From Bacteroidales bacterium (GTDB lineage: Bacteria; Bacteroidota; Bacteroidia; Bacteroidales; UBA932): DNA of 64,000 bases. Shown piece by piece: positions 8,875-17,494 of the stretch. Made by a program: the position numbers and the translations under genes. The notes under the pieces were generated by a model, which saw nothing but the letters and a program-made list of their open reading frames with translations, ran no database searches and had not been told where the DNA came from. The DNA is taken from positions 62,001 to 126,000 of the forward strand of contig JAFPWX010000022.1 of the NCBI GenBank assembly GCA_017412645.1, given 5' to 3'. The first letter of the stretch is position 1. The number at the start of each line of letters is the position of its first letter.

Positions 8875-9578
8875 TGACCTTCCTCGTCTATACCGATGCC
8901 GACTCCCCCGGTTTTGAGCGCCTCTACGCCCTCTACCGCAGCGTTTTCCCGGACCCGGATGAAGCCGAAGACCTACCAGGCATAAAGGCTTCGCTGGCGC
9001 TTGTGGGAGACGCTTCACTGACGGAGCGCTACGGGAAGTTCGAGGAGTATTGGATAGCGGCGCTGGATAAGGGAGAAGTGGCCGGAGGGGTGAATTTCAC
9101 CGCCTTTGAAGGCTCTCGCAGCGCCCATATCAATTATCTTTTCACATCTACCGGATCCAGGGGGCGCGGCATTGGCGGCGCCCTTCTGGAGAAGGTGCGT
9201 GAGATTTCCCAGGCCGACTGGATCTTCTGCGAGCAGAACGACCCGTCCCTAATGACGCCCGAGCAGCTGGCGGCAGACCTCGCGGCGGCGGGGATATCGC
9301 CGGAAGAGCGCATCGGATGGTGGGGCCGCCGCGGATTCGGAAAGCTCGATTTCCGCTACATCCAGCCGCCCCTGTCGCCCGAAAAAGAGCCGGCGGAGGG
9401 CATGAGCCTCAATGTCTGCCCGTCAGAAGGCCCCGTGCCAGGAGTAGTCGTGGCCGAGCATCTGCGCCGTTTCTTCTACATTTCGGTGCTTAAAAAACGC
9501 TCCGGCACGGATGCCCGTACCGAAGCGCTCATCGAGGAGGTCGCAAAGCGCGACTCGATACCTGTTATTCGCTCCTGA
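8874..9578 (+). CDS. GNAT-family acetyltransferase coupled to potABCD
   Basis: 234 residues. The acetyl-CoA-binding motif A is visible as SRGRGIGGALL at residues 95-105, and the C-terminal part has the acidic helix and strand pattern of GNAT enzymes. Its ATG overlaps the potD stop (TAATG), so it is the sixth gene of the operon. The context suggests acetylation of an imported polyamine, but nothing in the sequence proves the substrate and it is not an obvious SpeG. Its last 14 nt overlap the convergent gene on the other strand. Confidence 0.82.
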   Translation: MTFLVYTDADSPGFERLYALYRSVFPDPDEAEDLPGIKASLALVGDASLTERYGKFEEYWIAALDKGEVAGGVNFTAFEGSRSAHINYLFTSTGSRGRGIGGALLEKVREISQADWIFCEQNDPSLMTPEQLAADLAAAGISPEERIGWWGRRGFGKLDFRYIQPPLSPEKEPAEGMSLNVCPSEGPVPGVVVAEHLRRFFYISVLKKRSGTDARTEALIEEVAKRDSIPVIRS

Positions 9579-11199
9579 ATCCCCTGATATCCCTGTCGGA
9601 GAGACTCATCACGTCGGAGGGCCTGATTGCGGAAGTGTTCCGCAGCAGGACCTTCTTTATTTTGTAAAGACCGTTCTCCACGTCGGCGATTGCGGCGGCG
9701 TCGAGGCTCCCCTGCTGGTTCCGTTTGGAGATCACCAGTTCGGAGCGGCCTGCCAGCATGCCGAAGAGTTCGGCTAGCTTCCCGTCGGACCCCTCGCCTT
9801 CAATATCGCGGCAGAGGTCGATCAGGTCGCCGTAAGACTGCCTGGGCAGCACCTTCCACGAGTTGGAGTTAAAGTGGGAATCTATAGCTTCCAGAATCTC
9901 GGCTATGCTGTATTTGTGCTTGAACGATACGTTCGGAAGGTCCTGAAGCTCGTTTTTGAGGACCTTGGCGGTGTCGTCGTTGATGGAGGTCACGAAGTGG
10001 AAGGTGACGCCGTCCTCCTTATATCCCTCGAAGACGCTGCGGAACTTGCGCGCCAGTATCTTGTTCACGCTTTCCAGCGAGCGGCTGTCGCGGTCGGAAA
10101 GGTTGGTGTGTTCGAAGAATGCTACGGCATCGGTGAAGCGGTAATCCGGCTTTCCATCGGTCTTCTTGGAGGCCAGGAACATTCCCCACACGTAGGCGGT
10201 GAAATAGTGGTCATGCTCTTCCACGACTTCTATCTTGTCGGCATCGAAAATGTATTCCGGGCTCTCGCGGTACTGAAAGCGGATGCGCTCCAAGAATGGG
10301 AGAGAGTCAGTGTTGAACTTGTCGGAGGTTTCAGGAACGTAGCTGATGGGGTTCACTATATGTCCGCTGATGCGGCTGGGTTCGCAGAGCACACCCTTAT
10401 TGAACAGCTCCTTGAAGGAAGACCTGGGGATATCGGTGAAGAAGCTATTGGCCTCGTCTCCAAAACCATATACGCCCAGCACATTGGTGCCTTCCGCATT
10501 GAGCAAAGAGGTCTGGATGCTGGGACCCCACATGAGCCAGGTGAAGGTATAGCTGAGCACGCTCTGCGGCATGAGGCTGTCGTTGCAGGTGTCGTTGAAG
10601 CTCTCCATGATGGCCTTCCAGTCTTCCTCGTAGCGGTCGTTGATGCCCGCTATACGGGCGATGGGGGCAAGGTAGCCGTTGCTTACCGAAACCGTGGCGC
10701 AGAAAGCATCTTTACGGGATTCGTCCTTGTCGACATTAGCCTTGGTCCAGAACTTTTTGGAACCCCTCTCCCCTGCCAGGAATGAGAAGTACTCGGCTAT
10801 CATAGCCTTCACGTCGCCGGAAATCATGACGGATACCGAATCCACAGGAATGACGAATTCCCCATTTTTGCGGTAATCGTCGAGACGGTCGGAGAAGATG
10901 TGCCTGAGCTCCTTCCATGCGGCCTTGTCCATGGGATAGCCTTCGCTGTGGAAGATGGCGGATTCAATGTAGTAGCGGGTGAACAGACTCGGCTTGCTGC
11001 GGCATTTCCACACCAGCCAGAGAGAATCCCAGCCGGGCATCTTATACTTGCCGAGGAATCTGCGTACGGGGCGCATAAGCGGCAGGAAAGCCACCACTAT
11101 GAAGGTGATGACCGCTACCGAAATACCTATGAATTCGATGATATCCACTATCGCTCCCGCCCAATCTCCAATATTCAGAAAAACTTCGCTTGCGTCCAT
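9565..11199 (-). CDS. Unrecognised 544-residue membrane-anchored protein
   Basis: Start chosen at the ATG at 11197-11199 (MDASEVFLNIG); the frame is open further upstream only as antisense to the AGCS gene. One clear membrane segment lies at about residues 15-42 (IVDIIEFIGISVAVITFIVV), followed by a basic stretch and about 500 soluble residues, so a cytoplasmic domain on an N-terminal anchor is likely. I see no P-loop, protease, kinase or DNA-binding motif. It stands alone, with convergent genes downstream and a divergent transporter upstream. No function is assigned. Confidence 0.75.
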   Translation of the reverse strand: MDASEVFLNIGDWAGAIVDIIEFIGISVAVITFIVVAFLPLMRPVRRFLGKYKMPGWDSLWLVWKCRSKPSLFTRYYIESAIFHSEGYPMDKAAWKELRHIFSDRLDDYRKNGEFVIPVDSVSVMISGDVKAMIAEYFSFLAGERGSKKFWTKANVDKDESRKDAFCATVSVSNGYLAPIARIAGINDRYEEDWKAIMESFNDTCNDSLMPQSVLSYTFTWLMWGPSIQTSLLNAEGTNVLGVYGFGDEANSFFTDIPRSSFKELFNKGVLCEPSRISGHIVNPISYVPETSDKFNTDSLPFLERIRFQYRESPEYIFDADKIEVVEEHDHYFTAYVWGMFLASKKTDGKPDYRFTDAVAFFEHTNLSDRDSRSLESVNKILARKFRSVFEGYKEDGVTFHFVTSINDDTAKVLKNELQDLPNVSFKHKYSIAEILEAIDSHFNSNSWKVLPRQSYGDLIDLCRDIEGEGSDGKLAELFGMLAGRSELVISKRNQQGSLDAAAIADVENGLYKIKKVLLRNTSAIRPSDVMSLSDRDIRGFRSE

Positions 11200-11221
11200 G
11201 GTTTTAATGCTTCGATTTTGA

Positions 11222-11229
11222 CAAAAATA
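11222..11229 (-). promoter_or_regulatory. -7 box of the 544-residue unknown gene
   Basis: Minus-strand TATTTTTG matches TAnnTTTG and lies 22 nt before the start codon at 11199. Confidence 0.5.
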
Positions 11230-11243
11230 CAGAAAAAAATTCG

Positions 11244-11251
11244 CATATTTG
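11244..11251 (+). promoter_or_regulatory. Possible weak -7 box of the AGCS operon
   Basis: CATATTTG differs from TAnnTTTG at its first two bases and ends 6 nt before the GTG at 11258, the same spacing as the leaderless starts elsewhere in this window. Confidence 0.35.
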
Positions 11252-11257
11252 CGTAAC

Positions 11258-12646
11258 GTGTTAGAGAAGATAGTATCCATAGTAAACGACATAGTCTGGA
11301 GCCCCGTCCTGGTGGTCCTGCTGGTCGGCGCCGGCCTATACTTCTCCATCCGCACACGTTTCGTGCAGGTGCGCCGTTTCGGCCTCATGATTAAATCCCT
11401 TTTTGCCCCGGCGCATAAGGACGACGGCGGCTCCTCCAAGGGAATCTCTTCTTTCCAGGCTTTCTGCGTGGCGCTTTCAGGAAGGGTGGGCACCGGTAAT
11501 ATAGTGGGTGTCGCCACAGCAATAGCGCTGGGCGGCCCCGGAGCATTATTCTGGATGTGGGTAATAGCCTTTCTGGGCGCTTCCACCGCTTTTGTGGAGG
11601 CAACCCTGGGCCAGATGTACAAATTCCCACATGCCACGGGATATCGCGGCGGCCCCGCATGCTACATTGAGCAGGGACTGAAGAGCCGCTGGCTGGGCGT
11701 GCTGTTCGCCATTCTTACCATTATAGGATATGGTCTTCTGCTGGTTACAGTGCAGTCCAACGGTATGGCATCTGCCGCACGGAATACCTTCGGAATCGAT
11801 CCTCTCGTGAGCGCAATAGTCCTGGTGGTATTGGTGGGACTGGTGATAATAGGCGGAATAAAGAGCATATCCAGGGTAGCGGCAGTGGTAACGCCCTTCA
11901 TGGCCTTGGGATACATTATATTCACCATCGTTGTAATCGTCCTCCATATAGACGCCGTTCCGGGTGTCTTTATGTCCATAATAGACGGTGCCTTTGGCAT
12001 CAAACCGGTCGCGGGTGGCATCCTAGGCTCCACCATTATGATGGGTGTGAAGCGTGGCCTCTTCTCCAACGAGGCAGGAGAAGGCGGCGGTGCAATCGTA
12101 TCGGCATCAGCTTCCGTTTCTCATCCGGCCAAGCAGGGCCTCGCCCAGGCCTTCTCTGTCTATGTGGACACCCTTCTTATCTGCACAGGCACGGCCCTCA
12201 TGATACTCTGCTCCGGCACATATAATATAATCGACGCAAAAACCGGAGAGATGCTTGTAGCGCAGGCTCCCGAACTGGGAGCGAACTACGTGGGCTTCAC
12301 CCAGGCTGCGGTGGACTCAGTGCTCCAGGGTGTTGGTAGCGGGTTTGTGAGCATCGCACTGCTCTTCTTCGTCTTCACAACCCTTATGGCCTACTACTTC
12401 TACGCCGAATCCAGCATTATATATATGTTCCGTGGTGGGAAGGGAGAAAAGCTTGTTATATGGCTCTTCCGTTTCTGCTTACTCGGAATGATAGTGTTCG
12501 GAGCCCTTAAAGAGGCCGGAGTGATATGGCAGATTGGTGACATAGGCGTGGGTATCACGGCCTGGATCAACGTGATCGCTCTGCTGATTCTCTGCCCCCA
12601 GGCCATCAGGGCGCTTAAGGAATTCGAAGACAAAAAGCTATGGTAG
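11258..12646 (+). CDS. Alanine/glycine:cation symporter (AGCS family)
   Basis: 462 residues from the GTG at 11258 (MLEKIVSIVNDIVWS); an in-frame TTG 9 nt upstream is less likely because it falls on the promoter-like box. The AGCS hallmarks GTGNIVGVATAIALGGPGALFWMW and NEAGEGGGAIVSA, together with about ten membrane segments, identify a sodium-coupled importer of alanine, glycine or a similar amino acid. It overlaps the next gene by 7 nt and heads a five-gene operon. Glycine uptake would fit the glycine-cleavage genes in this window, but the substrate is not readable from sequence. Confidence 0.88.
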   Translation: MLEKIVSIVNDIVWSPVLVVLLVGAGLYFSIRTRFVQVRRFGLMIKSLFAPAHKDDGGSSKGISSFQAFCVALSGRVGTGNIVGVATAIALGGPGALFWMWVIAFLGASTAFVEATLGQMYKFPHATGYRGGPACYIEQGLKSRWLGVLFAILTIIGYGLLLVTVQSNGMASAARNTFGIDPLVSAIVLVVLVGLVIIGGIKSISRVAAVVTPFMALGYIIFTIVVIVLHIDAVPGVFMSIIDGAFGIKPVAGGILGSTIMMGVKRGLFSNEAGEGGGAIVSASASVSHPAKQGLAQAFSVYVDTLLICTGTALMILCSGTYNIIDAKTGEMLVAQAPELGANYVGFTQAAVDSVLQGVGSGFVSIALLFFVFTTLMAYYFYAESSIIYMFRGGKGEKLVIWLFRFCLLGMIVFGALKEAGVIWQIGDIGVGITAWINVIALLILCPQAIRALKEFEDKKLW

Positions 12647-13836
12647 GTAACATTCTGCTCATACTTATTTACCTCCTTGCGCCGGCCGGCGTGATGTGGC
12701 TGTGTCGCAAGGTGTCCTGGCTTGGCAAGATAGGCCCGGTTCTCGTTCTGTATGTGCTTGGTATCATTCTCGGAAACGTATGGCATCCTTCGGGCATGGC
12801 TGCGGTACAGGAAGTGCTGAGCAGTGCCGCCGTTCCCCTGGCCATACCACTGATGCTCTTCGGCTGCACCTTCCGCAAGGGAGAGACCCGTTCCCAGGTG
12901 CTGGCGGTCATTGCAGGTATCATATCTGTTATTACCGTCGTGATAGCAGGATACCTGATCTTCGGCCGGAGCATTCCCGACGGCGCCAAGATAGGCGGCA
13001 TGCTGACGGGGGTGTATACCGGAGGCACAGTGAATCTGGCTGCTATCAAGGTTATGCTGGGTGTTCCGGAAGAAACCTTCATCCTCCTGAACTCCTACGA
13101 CATGGTGATCAGTTTCCTGTATCTCACCTTCCTCATCGCCATAGGCATCAAACTCTTCAGGAAGTTCCTCCCCGGAAACACGGCCGGAAGCAGCAACCCC
13201 CTTGAAACCGTCTCGCATCCGCTCGACCCCACCGTTCGCTTCGCTCCCGGTCCCCCCTCTTATGGTGCCGAGGGTGGCACAGGTTTCAAAAGGGTTCTGC
13301 TTCCGGTCCGGGAATATCTTCGCATCGAGTGGTTCCCTCTTGTCGCTACAGTTGTGATTATAGGCATTTCCGCAGGTATAGGTGCCCTGGCAGGCGGATG
13401 GTTCATGACGGTGTTCATCCTGCTTCTCACTACCCTGGGCATCGCCGCCTCCTTCTGGAAGCCTCTGCGTGAGCGCAAGTACAACGAGCCCACTGCGATG
13501 TATTTCATCTACATCTTCTCGATAGTCGTGGCCTCGATGGCCGACCTCAGCAAGCTGGATATAAGCGGTGGCTTGAATCTGCTCGGGTACCTTACCCTCG
13601 TGATCTTCGGTTCGCTGCTCCTGAACGTTCTTCTGGCAAAGCTTCTGAAGATAGATGCCGATACCACGGTCATCTGTTCGGTGTCGTTTATCTGCTCCCC
13701 TCCCTTCGTGCCCATGATGGCCGCGGTGATGAAGAATCGCAGGGTCGTCGTCATCGGCCTTTCAGCGGGCATAATAGGCTATGCGGCCGGCAATTATCTA
13801 GGATTCCTCATCAGTCAACTGTTAAACCTTCTATAG
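12640..13836 (+). CDS. DUF819 family membrane protein
   Basis: 398 residues, about ten hydrophobic segments. The segment GGMLTGVYTGGTVNLAAIK and the overall layout match the DUF819 (YjcL-like) family of polytopic membrane proteins of unknown function, which resemble secondary transporters. A central hydrophilic loop (about residues 183-215) separates two membrane halves. It overlaps the AGCS gene by 7 nt and abuts the PrsW gene with no gap, so a transport-related partnership is plausible. Confidence 0.82.
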   Translation: MVGNILLILIYLLAPAGVMWLCRKVSWLGKIGPVLVLYVLGIILGNVWHPSGMAAVQEVLSSAAVPLAIPLMLFGCTFRKGETRSQVLAVIAGIISVITVVIAGYLIFGRSIPDGAKIGGMLTGVYTGGTVNLAAIKVMLGVPEETFILLNSYDMVISFLYLTFLIAIGIKLFRKFLPGNTAGSSNPLETVSHPLDPTVRFAPGPPSYGAEGGTGFKRVLLPVREYLRIEWFPLVATVVIIGISAGIGALAGGWFMTVFILLLTTLGIAASFWKPLRERKYNEPTAMYFIYIFSIVVASMADLSKLDISGGLNLLGYLTLVIFGSLLLNVLLAKLLKIDADTTVICSVSFICSPPFVPMMAAVMKNRRVVVIGLSAGIIGYAAGNYLGFLISQLLNLL

Positions 13837-14655
13837 ATGTTCCTGTTTCTCCTTGCGGCGATATTGCCCGCATTCATACTTTTCTGGTACGTTTATTCGC
13901 GTGACATCACGCCCGAACCCAAAAACGTGGTCATAAAAGGCTTTATCTACGGAGTGCTGGCCACCCTCCTTTCCACCCTTATCTCCGGTCCACTTCTGAA
14001 GCTGGGATGGTTCGAAAACGATCCGACAACCTTCTGGGGCGCTTTCAAGACTGCGTTTTTCGGAGCCGCCATTCCGGAAGAAACCGCCAAGCTGCTCATG
14101 CTCTGGTTCCTCCTTCGCAAGTGCAAGGACTTTGACGAGCGTTACGACGGCATCGTCTACGCTTCCGCCGTAGGCCTCGGCTTCGCAACCTTCGAGAACA
14201 TCCTTTACCTGGCGTCATCCGGTTTCGGCTTCTTCCAGGTAGCAATTTCCAGGGCCTTCCTCGCGGTTCCGGGCCACTTTGCCTTCGCGGTAATAATGGG
14301 TTACTATTATTCCAAGCAGCATTTCAGCTGGAAACCCGAGGAGAAGAAGAGCGCCTGCGTAAAGATGTGGGTCTATCCCGTCCTTCTTCACGGCATATAC
14401 GACACAATCTGCTTCGCGGCAGGTCTTAGCGATACGTGGAGTGTGCTGCTTACCTTCGTACTACTCTTCTTCTGCTTCCGTCTTTTCCGCTTTACCCGCA
14501 ACCGTATCATAACAGAAGCCGCCGACAATGCTTCCGAAGGCAGTTTCTACGCCCGTCACCGCGACTTCTACGGAAACCGTCATCCCAACAACTACGGTAA
14601 CGATTTCCGCTATTATTACCTTGAAGGCGACGATGATACACCCGAAGAACAATAA
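13837..14655 (+). CDS. PrsW-family intramembrane protease
   Basis: 272 residues. The PrsW signature is present: PEETAK (Glu81-Glu82) in a membrane segment, then FENILYL, HFAFAVIMGYY and LLHGIYD, which place conserved Glu and His residues in the membrane. PrsW in Bacillus cleaves an anti-sigma factor; the substrate here is unknown. The C-terminal 50 residues are hydrophilic, rich in Tyr, Asn and Arg, and end in acidic residues. It is translated directly after DUF819. Confidence 0.85.
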   Translation: MFLFLLAAILPAFILFWYVYSRDITPEPKNVVIKGFIYGVLATLLSTLISGPLLKLGWFENDPTTFWGAFKTAFFGAAIPEETAKLLMLWFLLRKCKDFDERYDGIVYASAVGLGFATFENILYLASSGFGFFQVAISRAFLAVPGHFAFAVIMGYYYSKQHFSWKPEEKKSACVKMWVYPVLLHGIYDTICFAAGLSDTWSVLLTFVLLFFCFRLFRFTRNRIITEAADNASEGSFYARHRDFYGNRHPNNYGNDFRYYYLEGDDDTPEEQ

Positions 14656-14667
14656 AACATCAATCAT

Positions 14668-16260
14668 ATGCTAGACAATGAAAGAGGGCTCTACGTAGCC
14701 CATTGCGAAGAAGGTCCCATCTCCATTTGCGGAAAGATGGCGAACCGTCACGGACTCATAGCCGGCGCTACCGGCACAGGTAAGACCGTAACCCTCCAGG
14801 TACTTGCGGAAACCTTCTGCCAGGCAGGCGTGCCCTGCTTCATGGCCGATATGAAGGGCGACCTCTCCGGCATCAGCCAGGCCGGACAGATGTCGGGCTT
14901 CATAGAGAAGAGGCTCGGGGAATTTGAGATCTCCGACCCGAAGTTCGCCGGCTGCCCGGTGCGCTTCTACGACGTGTTCGGTGAACAGGGCCATCCCATG
15001 CGCACCACCATCAGCAACATGGGTCCCATGCTCATGAGCCGTCTGCTCGGCCTTAACGAGGTGCAGAGCGGTGTGATGGACATAATCTTCCGCGTCGCGG
15101 ACGACAAGGGCCTGCTCCTGCTGGATCTCAAGGACCTGCGTGCAATGACGGTGTATGTGAGCGACCATGCGGCCGAGTATCGTACGAGCTACGGCAACGT
15201 GAGCGAAGGCTCAATCGGTGCCATCCAGAGGGCCCTTCTTACCCTCGAGAGCCAGGGAGCCGACAAGTTCTTCGGCGAGCCGGCGTTCGACATCTTCGAC
15301 CTGCTCCAGACCAACAACGGAAAGGGCATCATGAGTGTGCTGGCGGCGGATAAGCTGATGCAGAACCCTAAGCTCTATTCCACTTTCCTGCTCTGGCTGC
15401 TTTCTGACATTTATTCCAAACTGCCCGAGGTGGGCGACATGGAACTTCCCAAGTTCGTATTCTTCTTCGACGAGGCCCATACCCTGTTCGACGATACATC
15501 CAAGGCCCTTGTGGATAAGATTGAGCAGGTAATCCGCCTTATCCGAAGCAAGGGCGTGGGCGTCTATTTCGTGACCCAGAATCCCACCGACATCCCTGAT
15601 GCAATTCTCGGCCAGCTCGGCAACCGCGTACAGCACGCCCTTCGCGCTTACACTCCGCGCGACCAGAAGGCCGTCCGCAGCGCAGCCGAGACCTTCCGCC
15701 CCAATCCGTCTTTCAAGACGGAAGACGCCATCATGGAGCTCGCAACCGGCGAGGCCCTGGTGAGTTTCCTCGATGCCAGCGGCGCACCTTCTGTGGTACA
15801 GAGGGCGAAAATACTCTTCCCGCTCAGCCAAATCGGGGCCATCACCCCGGCTCAGCGCACTCAGGTCATCAACTCCAGCATGATTGCCGGCAAGTACGAC
15901 AACCCCATCGACCGCGAATCCGCCTTCGAGGTGCTTCTGGCAGATGCCAAGAAGGCTGAAGAGGAACAGGCCGCACAGGAAGCCAAGGTTGCCGAACAGG
16001 CTGCCGCCAGCGAAGCTGTCGCCAAGAAGAACGGTAATTCCAAGGGAACCAAGAGCATCTTCAGCAAGATTGCAAAGGCGGCCCTGGGAGCGGCTGTAAC
16101 GAGCGTCACGGCATCCGCCGGAGCTATCGTGGCCAATAAGGTGACCGGCAAGAAGAGCAGCAGTACTTCCGCCAAGAACGTAGCTAATAAGGCCGTGAAG
16201 AACGCCACATCGGCCGCAACCCGTACTCTCACCCGTTCACTGCTCGGAAGCCTGCTCTAA
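14668..16260 (+). CDS. HerA-like ATPase, DUF853 family
   Basis: 530 residues. Walker A GATGTGKT at 33-40, Walker B-like FVFFFDEAH near residues 266-274 and a C-terminal [12 protein letters not shown] motif match the DUF853 (E. coli YjgR) branch of HerA/FtsK ATPases. The biochemical role of this branch is poorly known; DNA translocation is the family expectation. Residues after about 430 form a charged coiled coil, then an Ala/Lys/Ser-rich basic tail. It starts 12 nt after the PrsW gene and ends 1 nt before the M23 peptidase. Confidence 0.87.
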   Translation: MLDNERGLYVAHCEEGPISICGKMANRHGLIAGATGTGKTVTLQVLAETFCQAGVPCFMADMKGDLSGISQAGQMSGFIEKRLGEFEISDPKFAGCPVRFYDVFGEQGHPMRTTISNMGPMLMSRLLGLNEVQSGVMDIIFRVADDKGLLLLDLKDLRAMTVYVSDHAAEYRTSYGNVSEGSIGAIQRALLTLESQGADKFFGEPAFDIFDLLQTNNGKGIMSVLAADKLMQNPKLYSTFLLWLLSDIYSKLPEVGDMELPKFVFFFDEAHTLFDDTSKALVDKIEQVIRLIRSKGVGVYFVTQNPTDIPDAILGQLGNRVQHALRAYTPRDQKAVRSAAETFRPNPSFKTEDAIMELATGEALVSFLDASGAPSVVQRAKILFPLSQIGAITPAQRTQVINSSMIAGKYDNPIDRESAFEVLLADAKKAEEEQAAQEAKVAEQAAASEAVAKKNGNSKGTKSIFSKIAKAALGAAVTSVTASAGAIVANKVTGKKSSSTSAKNVANKAVKNATSAATRTLTRSLLGSLL

Positions 16261-16261
16261 C

Positions 16262-17494
16262 ATGAAGAGATTCGCATTTATCGCACTGGCCGTAATTGCG
16301 CTTTCTCTCCCCTTCTCCTGCGGGCAGAGGGGAGGAGGTCGTAAAGACGGTCCCCAGAAAGATACCGTTTACCCGCTGGGTTTTCTCACCGACACGCTTC
16401 GCCTCGAGAGTTCCAAGGTCCGTTCCGGCGATACTTTTGCCGCTTTGATGCTACGTCTTGGTCTTCCGAAGGAAAGGCTCTATCCCCTCTCCCAGGCGGC
16501 GGACAGCATCTTCGACGTCAGACTGATCCGGGCGGACCGTCCGATCGACGCCTATTATGCCGGTGACACGCTGGAACCCCGTCTTCAGTATGTGGTTTAC
16601 AAGAACGACCGTATCAATTCCACGGTGTTCCGCTGCTTCGACTCGCTGGCGGTGTGGAAGGTATCCAAGCAGGTGGATACGGTTCGTAAATATGTGGACG
16701 TAACCATCAAGAACTCCCTCTGGCAGGATCTGGTAGACGCCGGGGAATCCCCCATCTTCATCGCTACCTTCGAGAGTGTATACGAATGGACGGTGAATTT
16801 CTTCGCCCTGCATGAAGGCGACCGCTTCCAGGCCATTGCCCGTGAACGGGTTTGCGAAGGAGAAGTATTCGACGTGATGGGGATAGACTTCGCCGTCTAC
16901 TCCCGCGGCCGAGATTCCCTGTATGCCATACGCTTCGATCAGGGAGACAACGGGAACAAGTATTGGAACGAGAAGGGTGAGAGCATGCGTAAGGCTTTCC
17001 TGAAGGCACCGCTCAAGTTCAGCCGTATCAGTTCCCGTTTCACCTATCACCGCAAGCATCCCATCTACGGTACGGTCCGCCCGCATACGGGCGTGGACTA
17101 CGCGGCTCCGGCAGGTACTCCCGTACATGCCCTTGGCGACGGTACGGTCACACGTGCCAGCTGGGATTCGCATGGCGGAGGCAACTATGTGAAGATTTCG
17201 CATCCTAACCGATATGAGACCGGTTATATGCACCTTCAGAGCTACGCCAAGGGCATTAAGCCCGGCGTACGTGTGTCCCAGGGACAGGTAATCGGATACG
17301 TGGGATCCACCGGCGCTTCCACCGGTCCTCATCTGGACTTCAGAATCTGGAAGAATGGAACGCCGATAGACCCGCTTAAGGTGGAATCTCCTTCAGCTGA
17401 ACCGCTTAAGGCCGCCAACAAGCCGGCCCTTGATTCGCTGTTCCGCGCATACAAGGCCGAGGTGGCTTCGCTTAGCTCTTCAAGCGTGAAATAA
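16262..17494 (+). CDS. Lipoprotein M23 peptidase
   Basis: 410 residues. A lipobox (LPFSC at about residues 16-20) indicates a lipid-anchored envelope protein. The C-terminal third is an M23 domain with HTGVDYAAPAGTPV giving the first zinc ligands (HxxxD). The second motif reads GPHLDF instead of the usual GxHLHF, so Asp occupies the third ligand position. The middle region looks like the OapA/LysM-like domain found in MepM-type DD-endopeptidases. It probably trims peptidoglycan cross-links. Its 3' end overlaps the convergent DUF4954 gene by 23 nt. Confidence 0.88.
   Translation: MKRFAFIALAVIALSLPFSCGQRGGGRKDGPQKDTVYPLGFLTDTLRLESSKVRSGDTFAALMLRLGLPKERLYPLSQAADSIFDVRLIRADRPIDAYYAGDTLEPRLQYVVYKNDRINSTVFRCFDSLAVWKVSKQVDTVRKYVDVTIKNSLWQDLVDAGESPIFIATFESVYEWTVNFFALHEGDRFQAIARERVCEGEVFDVMGIDFAVYSRGRDSLYAIRFDQGDNGNKYWNEKGESMRKAFLKAPLKFSRISSRFTYHRKHPIYGTVRPHTGVDYAAPAGTPVHALGDGTVTRASWDSHGGGNYVKISHPNRYETGYMHLQSYAKGIKPGVRVSQGQVIGYVGSTGASTGPHLDFRIWKNGTPIDPLKVESPSAEPLKAANKPALDSLFRAYKAEVASLSSSSVK

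Noticed and set aside
11200-11637. Upstream extension of the 544-residue unknown protein
   Set aside because: The extension is antisense to the AGCS symporter and would cross its promoter; the ATG at 11199 gives a normal anchored protein.
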